Shown: positions 34,686-44,224, numbered from the stretch's first letter. The stretch: 64,000 nt of DNA from Dyadobacter sp. MSC1_007 (GCF_023667495.1 NZ_JAMOZL010000013.1:62001-126000), one strand, 5' to 3'. Numbers and translations: made by a program. The notes: a model not told the origin generated them from the letters alone.

Positions 34686-35057
34686 ATGGTCGCTGGCGGC
34701 TTTATCTTCGTGCTCATCATTGTTTGCGAAATCGTACTGGCTTTTCTCTTTTCCGTAATAGCCCAGGTTTACTATCAAAAAACAAAAATTGACTTCAAGT
34801 CGCTTTTCAAAGGCTTCGCCGAACGGATGTTCCTGACGCTCTTTCTTTTTAACGACCTGGCCTCTGCTCTCACTTTTTTCAGTGCGCTTAAAGTTGCAAC
34901 CAGGCTAAAACACAACGAGACCTCAGACATCGAATCCAATAAATTTAACGACTATTACCTCGTTGGCAACCTGCTTTCTGTTTCGGTCGCGTTATTTTAT
35001 GCCTTTGTTTTAAGTCAACATGGCGAAATTCAGATACTAATTAACCTCCGGCATTAA
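34686..35057 (+). CDS. small membrane protein encoded with satD
   Basis: This 123-residue protein has a first membrane helix at residues 4-29 (GGFIFVLIIVCEIVLAFLFSVIAQV), a more amphipathic stretch (RMFLTLFLFNDLASALTFFSALKVATRL) and a third helix near 90-110. It begins 2 bp after the SatD gene stop, so the two are one operon and probably one functional unit, a cytoplasmic SatD protein with a membrane partner. I know no function for it. Confidence 0.75.
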   Translation: MVAGGFIFVLIIVCEIVLAFLFSVIAQVYYQKTKIDFKSLFKGFAERMFLTLFLFNDLASALTFFSALKVATRLKHNETSDIESNKFNDYYLVGNLLSVSVALFYAFVLSQHGEIQILINLRH

Positions 35058-35062
35058 CGCCC

Positions 35063-35443
35063 TTAACCTGCCAGACTGGCCAGAATTGTATCATCCTCAG
35101 TGATGCGTTTGTTGCTTTTTGCAGCTTTCAAATAGACACTCATCGGATATTTGCCTTCGAATGCAAGATCCGTTTCAACCATAGGCACTTTCAGACGGGC
35201 GTGTCTGAGGCTGGCAAGGTCCGACAGGGACACATAACTCAGCTCGGGATTACCCTGACCCAGGTCGCACAATCCAAATGCGATATTATTAACAGGATCG
35301 AGCTCAGACAAAAGCCAGATCGCTTTTCCGTACTTCGAATGCAGTTTAACAACGGGCGCATGGTCCTTGGCCAGCAGGTTTTGAACCTCCTGCGCATTGT
35401 GGACCATAATTTCGATAAGATTTTGTGGGATCATTTTTGACAT
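35063..35443 (-). CDS. DUF2958-like protein
   Basis: This 126-residue cytoplasmic protein has a central segment VVKLHSKYGKAIWLLSELDPVNNIAFGLCDLGQGNPELSYVSLSDL that follows the DUF2958 pattern (substrate-like loop, then FGLxDLGxGxPELGYVSLxEL). The family is often found on plasmids and mobile elements, though no such element is visible here. The function is unknown. The start is preceded by a TAATTTTG box only 4 nt away, so the mRNA may be leaderless; a second ATG three codons on is an alternative start. Confidence 0.8.
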   Translation of the reverse strand: MSKMIPQNLIEIMVHNAQEVQNLLAKDHAPVVKLHSKYGKAIWLLSELDPVNNIAFGLCDLGQGNPELSYVSLSDLASLRHARLKVPMVETDLAFEGKYPMSVYLKAAKSNKRITEDDTILASLAG

Positions 35444-35447
35444 AATG

Positions 35448-35455
35448 CAAAATTA
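35448..35455 (-). promoter_or_regulatory. candidate -7 box placed for a leaderless transcript
   Basis: The minus strand reads TAATTTTG, then CATT, then the ATG of the DUF2958 gene. Confidence 0.4.
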
Positions 35456-35711
35456 AGGGAATTTCGATGTCACTATGCCTTCTTTCCGGACTGCCCATAT
35501 AATCTGTCGGCATGGCCACATAATAATTTGAGTTTCGGTCAACGCCCTTGTTGTCGGTTTATTTATCTATCTTCAAATTCGATTTCTTCCCCATTTCTTT
35601 CCAGCTTGACAACGTATCTTCCTCTAATTGGGAATGTTGCACCAAACTGTATGGCCTTTTGCGGAACAAATTGTCGAGAAAAACGCTATCCAATCAATTA
35701 AAAGTCCTAGT

Positions 35712-37709
35712 ATGAAGAAAAATTTACAACTCCTAACATTTCTATTTGTTCTCACTGTTTCATCAAACGTTGCCGCCCAGGTTGTAGTAACATTCCCGAC
35801 CGAGCGTGCTGTTTTTCAAAGAAACAATGCTAATCAAGCCGACGTCTACATTGGCGGCTACATCACACAGGCATTTCAGCGGATTGAAGCCCGGTTCGTT
35901 CCCCGTGTTTCTGGTGAAGGTGAACAGGCACCGGCCGATGGAAGCTGGGCCATTATCGACGATAATATCGTTGGTGGCCAGTTTTTAGGTTCAATCAATG
36001 TGAAGGGTGGCTGGTATCAACTTGAAGTCCGGGGCATAAGCTCGGGCGGTCCGTCGCCCGTTGTTTCGGTAGCACGCGTCGGCGTGGGCGAGGTATTCGT
36101 TGTGGCCGGCCAATCCAACGCAACTGGCGGCGATTCCAATCCTAATGGGCCTGGCGCTTCATACGATCAGGTCAACAGTGTCAATTTTCAGAATTTTGAC
36201 CCGTCCACGCTGACGGTCGCCCCCTATTCCAACGTTCAACTTCCCTGCCCCGAATTTGTACATCTGGACGCGAATGTCAAAACCGCGCCATTTGGTAACT
36301 ATGCATGGTGTTGGGGCTCTTTTGGCGATAAGCTTTACGAAAAACTCAAAGTTCCGGTGATGATATTCAATGGCGGCTGGTCGAGCACTGGAATCGACAA
36401 CTGGAAGGAAACAATCGACCCGAATGGAATAACAACCAGCGCATTTGGTTACACCTTTCCGGCCGGACTTCCTTTCGGTCACCTACGGCTGGCTTTAAAT
36501 AATTACATCGCGCAACTCGGTGTCCGGGCGGTGCTGTGGCATCAGGGAGAGTCCGATAATTACCTCGAACAGCCTGGTGATAATACGTTCAATAGGTACC
36601 TATCCAGCCTTTGGGAGGTGGTCAATGCAAGCCGGAACCTGTCGGGAAAATCTAATCTGGCCTGGGTTGTGGCCAGGGCCTCTCGCTTCACGGTAAATGG
36701 TGCGAGCCGTGTTTCAGACAATGTCGTGAATGCACAGAACGAGCTGATCAACAACGATGGCCTTTATCCTCATGTATATCAGGGCCCTGAGACGGATCCT
36801 TATTATAGCATTGAATACCGGAGCGATGAGATTCATTTCCGTGGAGACGGTGTGACGCCTTCCCCGGATGGCAATATCTACTCGGGCCTTCTATCACTGG
36901 CGACGTTCTGGTCGGATAAGATTACGCCCGATTTTCTGAGCCAGTCGAACCCCTATTCTGCCGCTCCGCCGGTTTCAGTGACAGCTACTTATGTGCCTGG
37001 TGGCTCTGAAATGACATTTTCTGGCCCATCCATGCCTCCTGGCTATCAGTACAACTGGCTTTCATCAAATAACTGCAATCAGGTGCTAAGTACTGCGCAG
37101 CAATTCACGATCGGGGCGGGCATGTATAAACTTAAACTGATCGATGCGAATAGCAATACGATTTTCTCACCGGTGCTCAATGTGTCTGGAACGGCGCTAC
37201 CAGTAACCTGGAAGTCGTTTACCGCCCGGAAAAGTGCTAACGGCAGGGTGTTAGTAGATTGGTCTACGGCTTCTGAAGTCAATGCCTCGCATTTTGAAGT
37301 CCAGCGGGGTTTCGATTCACGCAATTTGGTCACAGTCAAGACCGTACCAGCGAATGGTAATTCGTTAAGCAGTTCGTTTTATCATTATGAAGACGAATTT
37401 CTTCGAAAAGGAATCTATTACTACCGCCTGCGACAAGTCGATTTGGACGGCAAATCTGAGCTGACCCGCATCGTCAGCGTTCGGGTGGACGGCAATGAAA
37501 CAGCAAGGGTATTTCCGAATCCCGCGACCGAGATCATTACCATTGAATCCGCTCAACCGTTAAACCGCGTGGAGGTATATAACAGCATCGGAAAACTTGT
37601 CAAAAGCGCGCATACCCTTGAAAAATCACTGCAATTGGATGTCGCTAAGTTACCAAAAGGGCTGTACGTGATTTCTGTGGACGGCCGGGAGCTAAAAATT
37701 GTAAAGTAA
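35712..37709 (+). CDS. sialate O-acetylesterase-like SGNH hydrolase with T9SS sorting tail
   Basis: This is a secreted esterase. The start at 35712 is chosen because it begins a clean signal peptide (MKKNLQLLTFLFVLTVSSNVAAQ); the frame is open 28 codons further upstream without one. The catalytic SGNH domain carries GEVFVVAGQSNATGG (nucleophile Ser) and VLWHQGESDN, and the late DEIHF segment is a likely Asp/His region; this matches the sialate O-acetylesterase (SASA) group that deacetylates glycans. Beta-sandwich linkers follow. The last about 75 residues (VFPNPATEIITIES, ending LPKGLYVISVDGRELKIVK) are a type A sorting domain for the type IX secretion system. Confidence 0.9.
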   Translation: MKKNLQLLTFLFVLTVSSNVAAQVVVTFPTERAVFQRNNANQADVYIGGYITQAFQRIEARFVPRVSGEGEQAPADGSWAIIDDNIVGGQFLGSINVKGGWYQLEVRGISSGGPSPVVSVARVGVGEVFVVAGQSNATGGDSNPNGPGASYDQVNSVNFQNFDPSTLTVAPYSNVQLPCPEFVHLDANVKTAPFGNYAWCWGSFGDKLYEKLKVPVMIFNGGWSSTGIDNWKETIDPNGITTSAFGYTFPAGLPFGHLRLALNNYIAQLGVRAVLWHQGESDNYLEQPGDNTFNRYLSSLWEVVNASRNLSGKSNLAWVVARASRFTVNGASRVSDNVVNAQNELINNDGLYPHVYQGPETDPYYSIEYRSDEIHFRGDGVTPSPDGNIYSGLLSLATFWSDKITPDFLSQSNPYSAAPPVSVTATYVPGGSEMTFSGPSMPPGYQYNWLSSNNCNQVLSTAQQFTIGAGMYKLKLIDANSNTIFSPVLNVSGTALPVTWKSFTARKSANGRVLVDWSTASEVNASHFEVQRGFDSRNLVTVKTVPANGNSLSSSFYHYEDEFLRKGIYYYRLRQVDLDGKSELTRIVSVRVDGNETARVFPNPATEIITIESAQPLNRVEVYNSIGKLVKSAHTLEKSLQLDVAKLPKGLYVISVDGRELKIVK

Positions 37710-37745
37710 ATCCGGAAATTACCCGCGACTCTGTAGAGGCTAAGC

Positions 37746-38606
37746 CTACATTTGTGCCAGGGCTTCCTTCCTAAATTCCTGAGGACTCTGGCCCCGATGC
37801 TTTTTGAATGTTTTAATGAGATGGCTGTCGTCTGTGAAACCCAGTTCGGCAGCTATTTCATTTATGCGCATGTCGCTGTGCTTGAGGCGAATCTCTGCCA
37901 GAGCAATTTTGTAATTGAGAATATACCGCTGCATGGTTTCCTGCGTATGCTTTTTAAAATACTCACTCAGATAATTAAGTGAAATATTGAAGTAGGAAGC
38001 AATGCGCCCTGCGCGAAGCATTTCCGGGTTGTAAATATTTTGGTGGATATAGTGAATAATGTCCAGCGAAGTGTTCTGAGCAAACTGCGTTTTCTCAGAA
38101 ATATGACTTGTAATGTTCCTGGCAACAATTGTGAGCAAAGTATTAAGCAACTGCTGAACAAGTTCTTTGTGTAATGTTTTAGGGTTTGCATGCTCCTGCT
38201 TTATCGCTTCCATAAGAGCCCTTACCAGCGGTTTGTCGCGGTTGTTGCGTAGGATACAGCCTTGTAAATGGTTGTTATGATGAAAAATGTATTCAAGTTT
38301 ATGGATCCAATCACCCAGGTTGCTATGCTCTTCCCTGGTCTTCTGAGCATTCAAATAGATATTATTGAAGCGGATGAACATAAATTCAGTAGTATCCTTC
38401 ACGATCGTATAATGTTGGTCCAGCGGCATGGCAAGGAAGAGGTTTTCCTTTGCATAGTGGAACTCATTCTGATTAATATGATACTGGCCTTCCCCTTCAA
38501 AAATATACGCTAGCTCAATGAAAGTGTTTTTATGCTCGGTGATAGGGCATACGTCGACGGTAACTGAAAGTATGTCGTAAGGCTGATGGATGTGATGTAC
38601 CCGCAT
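37746..38606 (-). CDS. AraC-family transcriptional regulator (cupin sensor)
   Basis: This regulator of 286 residues counts from the ATG at 38606, which starts MRVHHIHQPYDILSVTVD. The frame extends 27 codons further, but that would leave 12 bp to the divergent gene and would place the TAACTTTG box inside the coding region. Residues about 25-100 form an AraC-type cupin (IFEGEGQYHINQNEFHYAKENLFLAMP). The C-terminal pair of helix-turn-helices includes RINEIAAELGFTDDSHLIKTFKKHRGQSPQEFRK. It is divergent from the quinone oxidoreductase gene, which is its natural candidate target. Confidence 0.88.
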   Translation of the reverse strand: MRVHHIHQPYDILSVTVDVCPITEHKNTFIELAYIFEGEGQYHINQNEFHYAKENLFLAMPLDQHYTIVKDTTEFMFIRFNNIYLNAQKTREEHSNLGDWIHKLEYIFHHNNHLQGCILRNNRDKPLVRALMEAIKQEHANPKTLHKELVQQLLNTLLTIVARNITSHISEKTQFAQNTSLDIIHYIHQNIYNPEMLRAGRIASYFNISLNYLSEYFKKHTQETMQRYILNYKIALAEIRLKHSDMRINEIAAELGFTDDSHLIKTFKKHRGQSPQEFRKEALAQM

Positions 38607-38611
38607 ACCCG

Positions 38612-38619
38612 CAAAGTTA
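38612..38619 (-). promoter_or_regulatory. candidate -7 box placed for a leaderless transcript
   Basis: The minus strand reads TAACTTTG, then five bases, then the ATG of the AraC gene. A TTG lies 21 nt upstream as a possible -33 element. Confidence 0.45.
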
Positions 38620-38699
38620 CCGAACAAACCCAAACTTTTACAACCGGCCACCGCTACGATCCGCTGAAATTTGCATGAACAAATCAAACCATTGCAAAT

Positions 38700-39653
38700 A
38701 TGAAAGCCATTGTCTTAAAAAACACCGGGACCGTTGAAAATCTGACGCTTATCGAAATACCGAAGCCTCAAATCAAGGCTGATGAAGTCCTGGTCCGCGT
38801 CAAAGCGGTCGGTATCAATCCCGTCGACGCATTTGTCCGCCAACACCGCGACGCCCTTGAGCACTTTGTCAAGCCCGGGCCGGGAGAAGAAATAATACTG
38901 GGCTGGGACATTTCAGGTGTGGTGGAAGCTGTTGGCAACCAGGTAACGAAGTGGGCGCCAGGCGATCAGGTTTTCGGGATGATCAACTTCCCCGGGCATG
39001 GCAAGGCATACGCCGAATACGTTGCCGCCCCCGCAGCCCAACTCGCATTAAAACCGGCCAACATATCCCATGAAGAAGCCGCCGCGGCAACGCTTGCCGC
39101 ATTAACCGCCTGGCAAGCACTCGTTACCTATGGAAAAGTACAAGCTGGTGAAAAAGTATTGATCCACGCCGCAGGTGGCGGCGTTGGCCATTATGCCGCT
39201 CAAATAGCGAAACATTTGGGTGCTTATGTAATCGGAACCGGTTCGACTGGCAAAAAGGATTTCGTTCTTGGCCTGGGCGCCGACGAATTCATAGATCACA
39301 CGGCAGTCCGGTTCGAGGAAGTCGTGACTGATGCAGACTTTGTCCTCGATTCACTGTTCGGCGACCATGTATTCCGATCGCTGGATTCGGTGAAGGATGG
39401 AGGGCGGGTGGTTACGCTCCTGACGTACTTTACCGACGAAAAGCTTATCCGGAAAGTTGAACAAAAGAAGGCCTACACGCACCGGCTTGACGTCGTTACC
39501 ACTGGCAGCGATATGCGGAAACTAGCTGCACTTCTCGAATCGGGACAACTGCGCTCACACATTTCAGCGAGGTTTCATTTCGACGATATCTCACAGGCAC
39601 ATCAGGCAATCGAAAGCGGAAAGACAACCGGAAAAATCGTGGTATCCATTTAA
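38700..39653 (+). CDS. NADP-dependent oxidoreductase, quinone oxidoreductase (MDR) family
   Basis: This 317-residue zinc-independent medium-chain reductase has the N-terminal GroES-like domain (EVLVRVKAVGINPVDAFVRQ, ILGWDISGVVEAVG) and a Rossmann domain with VLIHAAGGGVGHYAAQIAKHLGAYVIGTGS. The zinc-binding Cys/His set of alcohol dehydrogenases is absent, which fits quinone oxidoreductases that reduce quinones or enones with NADPH. It is divergent from an AraC regulator. The start codon ATG at 38700 leaves 93 bp to the regulator start. Confidence 0.92.
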   Translation: MKAIVLKNTGTVENLTLIEIPKPQIKADEVLVRVKAVGINPVDAFVRQHRDALEHFVKPGPGEEIILGWDISGVVEAVGNQVTKWAPGDQVFGMINFPGHGKAYAEYVAAPAAQLALKPANISHEEAAAATLAALTAWQALVTYGKVQAGEKVLIHAAGGGVGHYAAQIAKHLGAYVIGTGSTGKKDFVLGLGADEFIDHTAVRFEEVVTDADFVLDSLFGDHVFRSLDSVKDGGRVVTLLTYFTDEKLIRKVEQKKAYTHRLDVVTTGSDMRKLAALLESGQLRSHISARFHFDDISQAHQAIESGKTTGKIVVSI

Positions 39654-39768
39654 TAGGCTACTATTTATGGCAGGCCAAAGGATTTTTATCGCTCATAATG
39701 GAATGAAAAACGCATATCCGGTTGTTAAGTAACCTGATAAGTATGGTTTGCATTAATTTAAAAGGTAT

Positions 39769-40101
39769 ATGAATTGGATTACGATCAATAGTGAAGAGGA
39801 AGTTAATAACATTTACAACTCAACGGATTACTCGATTATTTATAAGCACAGTCCGAGATGCATGACAAGCTTAATGGCTTACCGCCAGCTTAAATCCGAA
39901 GTAAGTGCTGCTTCTGAAATTGAGATACCCATCTATATTGTTGACGTTGTACAAAACCGTAAAGAATCAATGGCAATTGCCAACAGTTTTCAGGTTGAGC
40001 ACGAATCTCCACAGATTTTAGTAGTTAAGAATGGCGAGTGCATTTACGATGCGTCACACGAGGATGTCTCCCTCCGTGAATCACTGGCATCTGTCGACTA
40101 A
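39769..40101 (+). CDS. ytxJ: bacillithiol-system redox protein YtxJ
   Basis: This 110-residue thioredoxin-fold protein of the YtxJ (monothiol bacilliredoxin) family has a single active-site Cys31 in the signature KHSPRCMTS, with no second Cys as expected for a monothiol enzyme. The cis-Pro region is SPQILVVKNGECIYDASH. It would remove bacillithiol from mixed disulfides in the cytoplasm. Its presence implies that the host makes bacillithiol, which is known in Bacteroidota. It is a single gene with no close partner. Confidence 0.9.
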   Translation: MNWITINSEEEVNNIYNSTDYSIIYKHSPRCMTSLMAYRQLKSEVSAASEIEIPIYIVDVVQNRKESMAIANSFQVEHESPQILVVKNGECIYDASHEDVSLRESLASVD

Positions 40102-40150
40102 ATATTCCGCCTGTTTTCCAGTATTCAGTTAACAAATAGAAAATATTTAT

Positions 40151-40180
40151 GGATTTTATCCATTTATTTGGATTATATCC
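40151..40180 (+). promoter_or_regulatory. tandem palindromes GGATTTTATCC / GGATTATATCC
   Basis: Two 11-bp palindromes with the pattern GGAT-N3-ATCC have centres 19 bp apart and end 2 bp before a TATATTTG box. The arrangement looks like a pair of operator sites over a promoter. Confidence 0.45.
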
Positions 40181-40182
40181 AT

Positions 40183-40190
40183 TATATTTG
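40183..40190 (+). promoter_or_regulatory. candidate -7 box of an intergenic transcript
   Basis: TATATTTG matches TAnnTTTG. No gene starts downstream on this strand; the next clear signal is the terminator at 40298. Confidence 0.4.
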
Positions 40191-40196
40191 AAGCGT

Positions 40197-40326
40197 TAAA
40201 GCTGTTTGCACCGTATTAACCTGCCTTGTCGGATTTGCATGAGCACGATGGTATGGATGATGTGATTGCTGACATCTTATTACACTTCATCAACACAAAA
40301 AGAGCAGCCCCAAAAGCTGCTCTTTT
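40197..40326 (+). ncRNA. candidate small RNA of about 130 nt
   Basis: It is bounded by a TAnnTTTG box with two palindromic operators upstream and a strong hairpin plus T-run at the 3' end, with no convincing reading frame inside (the longest ATG frame is 8 codons). The alternative is that the hairpin simply terminates the convergent hybrid kinase gene and the promoter-like box is chance. No family match can be made by eye. Confidence 0.3.
40298..40326. terminator. bidirectional intrinsic terminator
   Basis: AAAAGAGCAGC and its complement GCTGCTCTTTT surround a 7-nt loop, with A-run and T-run on the two sides. It lies 59 bp past the stop of the hybrid kinase gene on the minus strand and can also end a plus-strand transcript. 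Confidence 0.8.
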
Positions 40327-40384
40327 GCTTTAAATTTAAGTCAGATAACGGCTGGCCCCGCGTGACTTTGCGCAAAATGCTGCC

Positions 40385-43300
40385 TCAGAGCGCATCGGGC
40401 GCGGAGGTCTCCAGGCGGCTGGCCCATTTCTGTAAAATGACAACCAACTCGTCCAGGATTACCGGTTTGCTGAGGTAGTCGTCCATACCAGCTTCGAAAC
40501 ATTTTTCACGATCCTGTTGCAGCGCATTGGCGGTCATGGCTATAATAAATGGATTCACCGGCCTATTGATCTTGATCTTCCGGGTTGCCTCCAGTCCATC
40601 CATCTGCGGCATTTGCATATCCATCAGAATGACGTCGTAAACCTTTTCGTCGACTTTTTGTACGGCTTCGAGACCATTGAACGCCAAATCCGCGCGATAG
40701 CCTAGTTTACCGAGCGTATTCATGATTACGATCTGGTTCACTTTATTGTCCTCTGCCACCAGAATGGACAATGGGTATCGTGTTGCAAAGTCTAAACGCA
40801 GCTTCTTCTGCTGTGCCTCTTCCGCCTTAACCGACTCTCTGGGTTGAATAGCCTCAATTCCGATACGGGCAGCGATAGAAAACCGAAATGTACTTCCTTC
40901 ATTTTCTCTACTATCGACCTCAATGCTTCCACCCATCAGCATAATGAGCTTCTCACAAATCACCAGTCCTAGTCCGGTGCCTCCATACTGGCGTGTAGTT
41001 GAAGAGTCTACCTGTGAAAAAGGCTTAAACAACTTTTCGAACTTATCGCTGGCAATACCGATGCCCGTATCAGTCACTTCAAACCCGAGCCGGATCGTTC
41101 GCTCGTCGCGGCTTAAAACATGCACATGCACCGTTATCTTACCCGCCGGGGTGAATTTAACAGCATTACCTACCAGGTTGGTCAGTACCTGGGAAAGTCG
41201 CAGGCGATCACCAATAATGTTGATCGGAACATCCCCGTCTAACCTGTGCGACAGTTTGACGTGCTGGGATGCTGCCTTCATCTTAAACAGTTCCATAACA
41301 TCATCAATGCATGCACTAATATTGAAATTGTTTTCTTCGAGCTCCATATTACCCGATTCTATTTTAGAAAAATCGAGAATATCATTGATCACATTCAGCA
41401 AATCCTTCCCTGATGTCTGAATTGATTTGGTAAAATTCTGCTGCTCGTCCGTCAGGTCGGTTTCTGCCAGCAGTGAGGCCAGGCCGATCACACCGTTCAT
41501 CGGCGTGCGGATCTCGTGGCTCATGGTGGCAAGAAAAGAACTTTTCGCCCGGTTGGCCAACTCTGCCTTTTCAACGGCGAGCCTTTCTTCTTCGATCGAG
41601 CGCTGAAGTTGCGCGGTCCGCTCCTGGATCTGCCGTTCCAATACCCGTTTCTGTTTGCGGATCGTGTAGGTTCTGATGTTATAAAGACCAACTATCCCTG
41701 CTACAAGCAACAACGCTCCCAGCAGCTCAAACCACCAGGTACGCCAGAACGGCGGTGTAATGATCAACTTTACTGAGGTCCCATTTTCATTCCAGACTCC
41801 GTCATTATTGGAAGCTTTAACCTTAAAAGTATATGTCCCCGGATCCAGATTTGTGTAGGTGGCCGTTCGTTTGTTACCAATATAGTTCCAACTCCCGTCG
41901 AAGCCTTCCAGCATATACGCATATTGATTCTTTTCAGGCACTGTGTAGTTCAATGCTGCAAACTCAAATGTAAATACTGAATGTCCGTAGTTCAGGGTAA
42001 TAGACCTGGTCTCGCTGATTTGTTTGTTCAGGACGCCGTCTATACTGCCGATCTTTTTATTGAAAACCTGAAAATCGGTGATGTAAACCGGTGGCACAAA
42101 ATCGTTGTATTGCAGACTGTCAGGATAAAAGGAGATAAAACCATTGATACCCCCAAAATAGATCTGCCCATCGGCCGTCTGAAACCGTGAATTGTCGCGG
42201 AACTCGTTACCGGGCAGGCCGTCATAAATACCGAAATTTCGAAAAGTCCTGGTTGCAGGACTGAAGCGTGAAACGCCGCGGTTGGTGCTCAACCAGATGT
42301 TGCCGCGCCGGTCTTTTTCAATCGCAAAAACTACATTGCTCGAAAGTCCGTCTTTTTCAGTGAATGATGTAAACTCGTTTTTTCGCGGGTCAAAATAACA
42401 CAGTCCACCGCCTACGGTCCCTATCCAGAGATTCCCGCGCTCGTCTTCCAGGATCGATTGTACCTTATTATGGGAGATGCTCCTGGCATTCCGGCGATCA
42501 TTTCTGAAATGAATGAAGCCATTACGGTCAGACCGAAGCAGGTCCAGGCCATTGAAGGTCCCTACCCAAATGTTGCCTTTACTGTCTTCAAAAATCGTAG
42601 ACACGATATCGGCGCTGATGCTTGCAGGATCGCTGGGATCGTGCCGGTAATGGCGATACGCTCCCGCCTCCACATCGTAAAAGTTCAGTCCGCCCTTCCA
42701 GGTGCCCAGCCAAAGATTGCCAACTCTGTCGCGGGTCATATTGTTGACATCGGAAATAGATAAGCTGTTAGTGTTACCATCAATCGGCAAATGGTGTTCG
42801 CTACGCCCGGTCTTAACATTAAAAAAATCAAATCCCCCATTGTGAAAACCCAGTGCCAGCACATCGGGAGACATCCTGACGACAGAAATCACATAATCGT
42901 TGCTTATCGAATAAGGATCGTTCTCATTATGCCGGTAGAATGTGAAGGTTTTCGTTTTCCGGTTAAAACGGTTGAGACCGCCGCCATCGGTGCCGATCCA
43001 AATGTCATCGCCGGTATTGTCACCGCAAATTGCCAATACAGTGTTGTTGCTCAAACTGTTTTCCTGGCTCGTTTTCTGCCTGTATGAACTGAATTTGGGG
43101 CCGAACTTTGGCAAGAAACAAATTCCGCCGGAGTATGTCCCGATCCAGATGTTTTCGGCTTTATCCAGGTAAATGCAATAGATAGAATTGGCACTCAGGG
43201 TACCGGAGTCTTCGGGGTCATTTTTCAGATTTGTAAAATGCCCTGTGAGAGGGTTGTAAATGCTCAAACCTCCATTCTCGGTACCGACCCAGCATTTCCC

Positions 43301-44113
43301 TGAACCATCTTCCATGATGCTCAGGATGTCATTATGGGCCACACTGAACGGATCACCCGGATTATGGGCAAATAATGCGAGCAATTTTCCGTCTGCATTT
43401 AGCAGCGATATGCCGGCTCCGTGTGTTCCTACCCACAGGTTTCCACGACGGTCCACCAGTAACGCCTTCACCCACTGGCTATCGACTCCTGTTTTTATCT
43501 TTTCAAATTTGCCCGTCCGGATTTCAAGCCTGTACAGACCGTTTTCGGTACCCACCCACAAACGATCATCTTTTCCCTCGGCGACACTTGTTACGAATTC
43601 ATGCGCCACCTTCCCATCTGGGTCCCGGAGAAAGTACCATTGGTAGGTACCGCGCGAACGGTCGAAGAGGTACAATCCGTTATTGGTACCAAGCCAAAAG
43701 CGGCTCTTACTATCCCGGAAAATGGTGTTAATGGCCAACTCGCGCTGTCCATGCGGATAATGAACAAAAGAGTCGCTATTGCGGTCGTAGCGGTCGAGCC
43801 CCGTGGATGTACCCACCCACATATCGCCCTGCTCATCTTCCAATAACGATAGCACATAGCTGTCTGTGATGGAAGAAGCATTGGCGGGATCGTGCTTGTA
43901 ATGAGTATACCTGTAGCCGTCAAATCTGTTTAACCCGTCTTCGGTGGCAAACCACATAAATCCCCTCTGGTCTTTCAGGATTGCGCTAACGTGGCTTTGC
44001 GACAAGCCCTGATCGGTTGTAAGCCTTCTGAACCGTGGATTCGGAAGCTGTGCAAAGCAGGTCTGTGTGGAGAAGAGGAGTAGATATATTAACCCGCAAA
44101 AACCTTCCTTCAT
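40385..44113 (-). CDS. hybrid two-component sensor kinase with beta-propeller sensor domain
   Basis: This 1242-residue membrane sensor has a signal peptide (GLIYLLLFSTQTCFAQ), a periplasmic double seven-bladed propeller of Reg_prop repeats (GLSQSHVSAILKDQRGFMWFATEDGLNRFDGY and many like it, about residues 25-710), a Y_Y_Y domain (about 715-785) and one membrane helix (WWFELLGALLLVAGIVGLY). A HisKA domain with His866 (MSHEIRTP), an HATPase and a C-terminal receiver with Asp1165 follow. In glycan-utilisation loci such hybrids usually end in an AraC-type DNA-binding domain; here the protein ends after the receiver, so a separate output is needed. It is divergent from the outer-membrane receptor gene. 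Confidence 0.93.
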   Translation of the reverse strand: MKEGFCGLIYLLLFSTQTCFAQLPNPRFRRLTTDQGLSQSHVSAILKDQRGFMWFATEDGLNRFDGYRYTHYKHDPANASSITDSYVLSLLEDEQGDMWVGTSTGLDRYDRNSDSFVHYPHGQRELAINTIFRDSKSRFWLGTNNGLYLFDRSRGTYQWYFLRDPDGKVAHEFVTSVAEGKDDRLWVGTENGLYRLEIRTGKFEKIKTGVDSQWVKALLVDRRGNLWVGTHGAGISLLNADGKLLALFAHNPGDPFSVAHNDILSIMEDGSGKCWVGTENGGLSIYNPLTGHFTNLKNDPEDSGTLSANSIYCIYLDKAENIWIGTYSGGICFLPKFGPKFSSYRQKTSQENSLSNNTVLAICGDNTGDDIWIGTDGGGLNRFNRKTKTFTFYRHNENDPYSISNDYVISVVRMSPDVLALGFHNGGFDFFNVKTGRSEHHLPIDGNTNSLSISDVNNMTRDRVGNLWLGTWKGGLNFYDVEAGAYRHYRHDPSDPASISADIVSTIFEDSKGNIWVGTFNGLDLLRSDRNGFIHFRNDRRNARSISHNKVQSILEDERGNLWIGTVGGGLCYFDPRKNEFTSFTEKDGLSSNVVFAIEKDRRGNIWLSTNRGVSRFSPATRTFRNFGIYDGLPGNEFRDNSRFQTADGQIYFGGINGFISFYPDSLQYNDFVPPVYITDFQVFNKKIGSIDGVLNKQISETRSITLNYGHSVFTFEFAALNYTVPEKNQYAYMLEGFDGSWNYIGNKRTATYTNLDPGTYTFKVKASNNDGVWNENGTSVKLIITPPFWRTWWFELLGALLLVAGIVGLYNIRTYTIRKQKRVLERQIQERTAQLQRSIEEERLAVEKAELANRAKSSFLATMSHEIRTPMNGVIGLASLLAETDLTDEQQNFTKSIQTSGKDLLNVINDILDFSKIESGNMELEENNFNISACIDDVMELFKMKAASQHVKLSHRLDGDVPINIIGDRLRLSQVLTNLVGNAVKFTPAGKITVHVHVLSRDERTIRLGFEVTDTGIGIASDKFEKLFKPFSQVDSSTTRQYGGTGLGLVICEKLIMLMGGSIEVDSRENEGSTFRFSIAARIGIEAIQPRESVKAEEAQQKKLRLDFATRYPLSILVAEDNKVNQIVIMNTLGKLGYRADLAFNGLEAVQKVDEKVYDVILMDMQMPQMDGLEATRKIKINRPVNPFIIAMTANALQQDREKCFEAGMDDYLSKPVILDELVVILQKWASRLETSAPDAL

Positions 44114-44224
44114 GGGGTACTTATTTCAGTCCGGGAATATTTAGATTAAAAATATAAAAATTATAAGGTAATGCAACGTAAAACCTAATTCAGAGTCTTT
44201 ATGCTTTACGAATATTAGCCATTC

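Noticed and set aside
38607..38687. 27-codon longer start for the AraC regulator divergent from the quinone reductase
   Set aside because: It would leave 12 bp between divergent starts and cover the TAACTTTG promoter box; the added residues do not fit the AraC cupin start.
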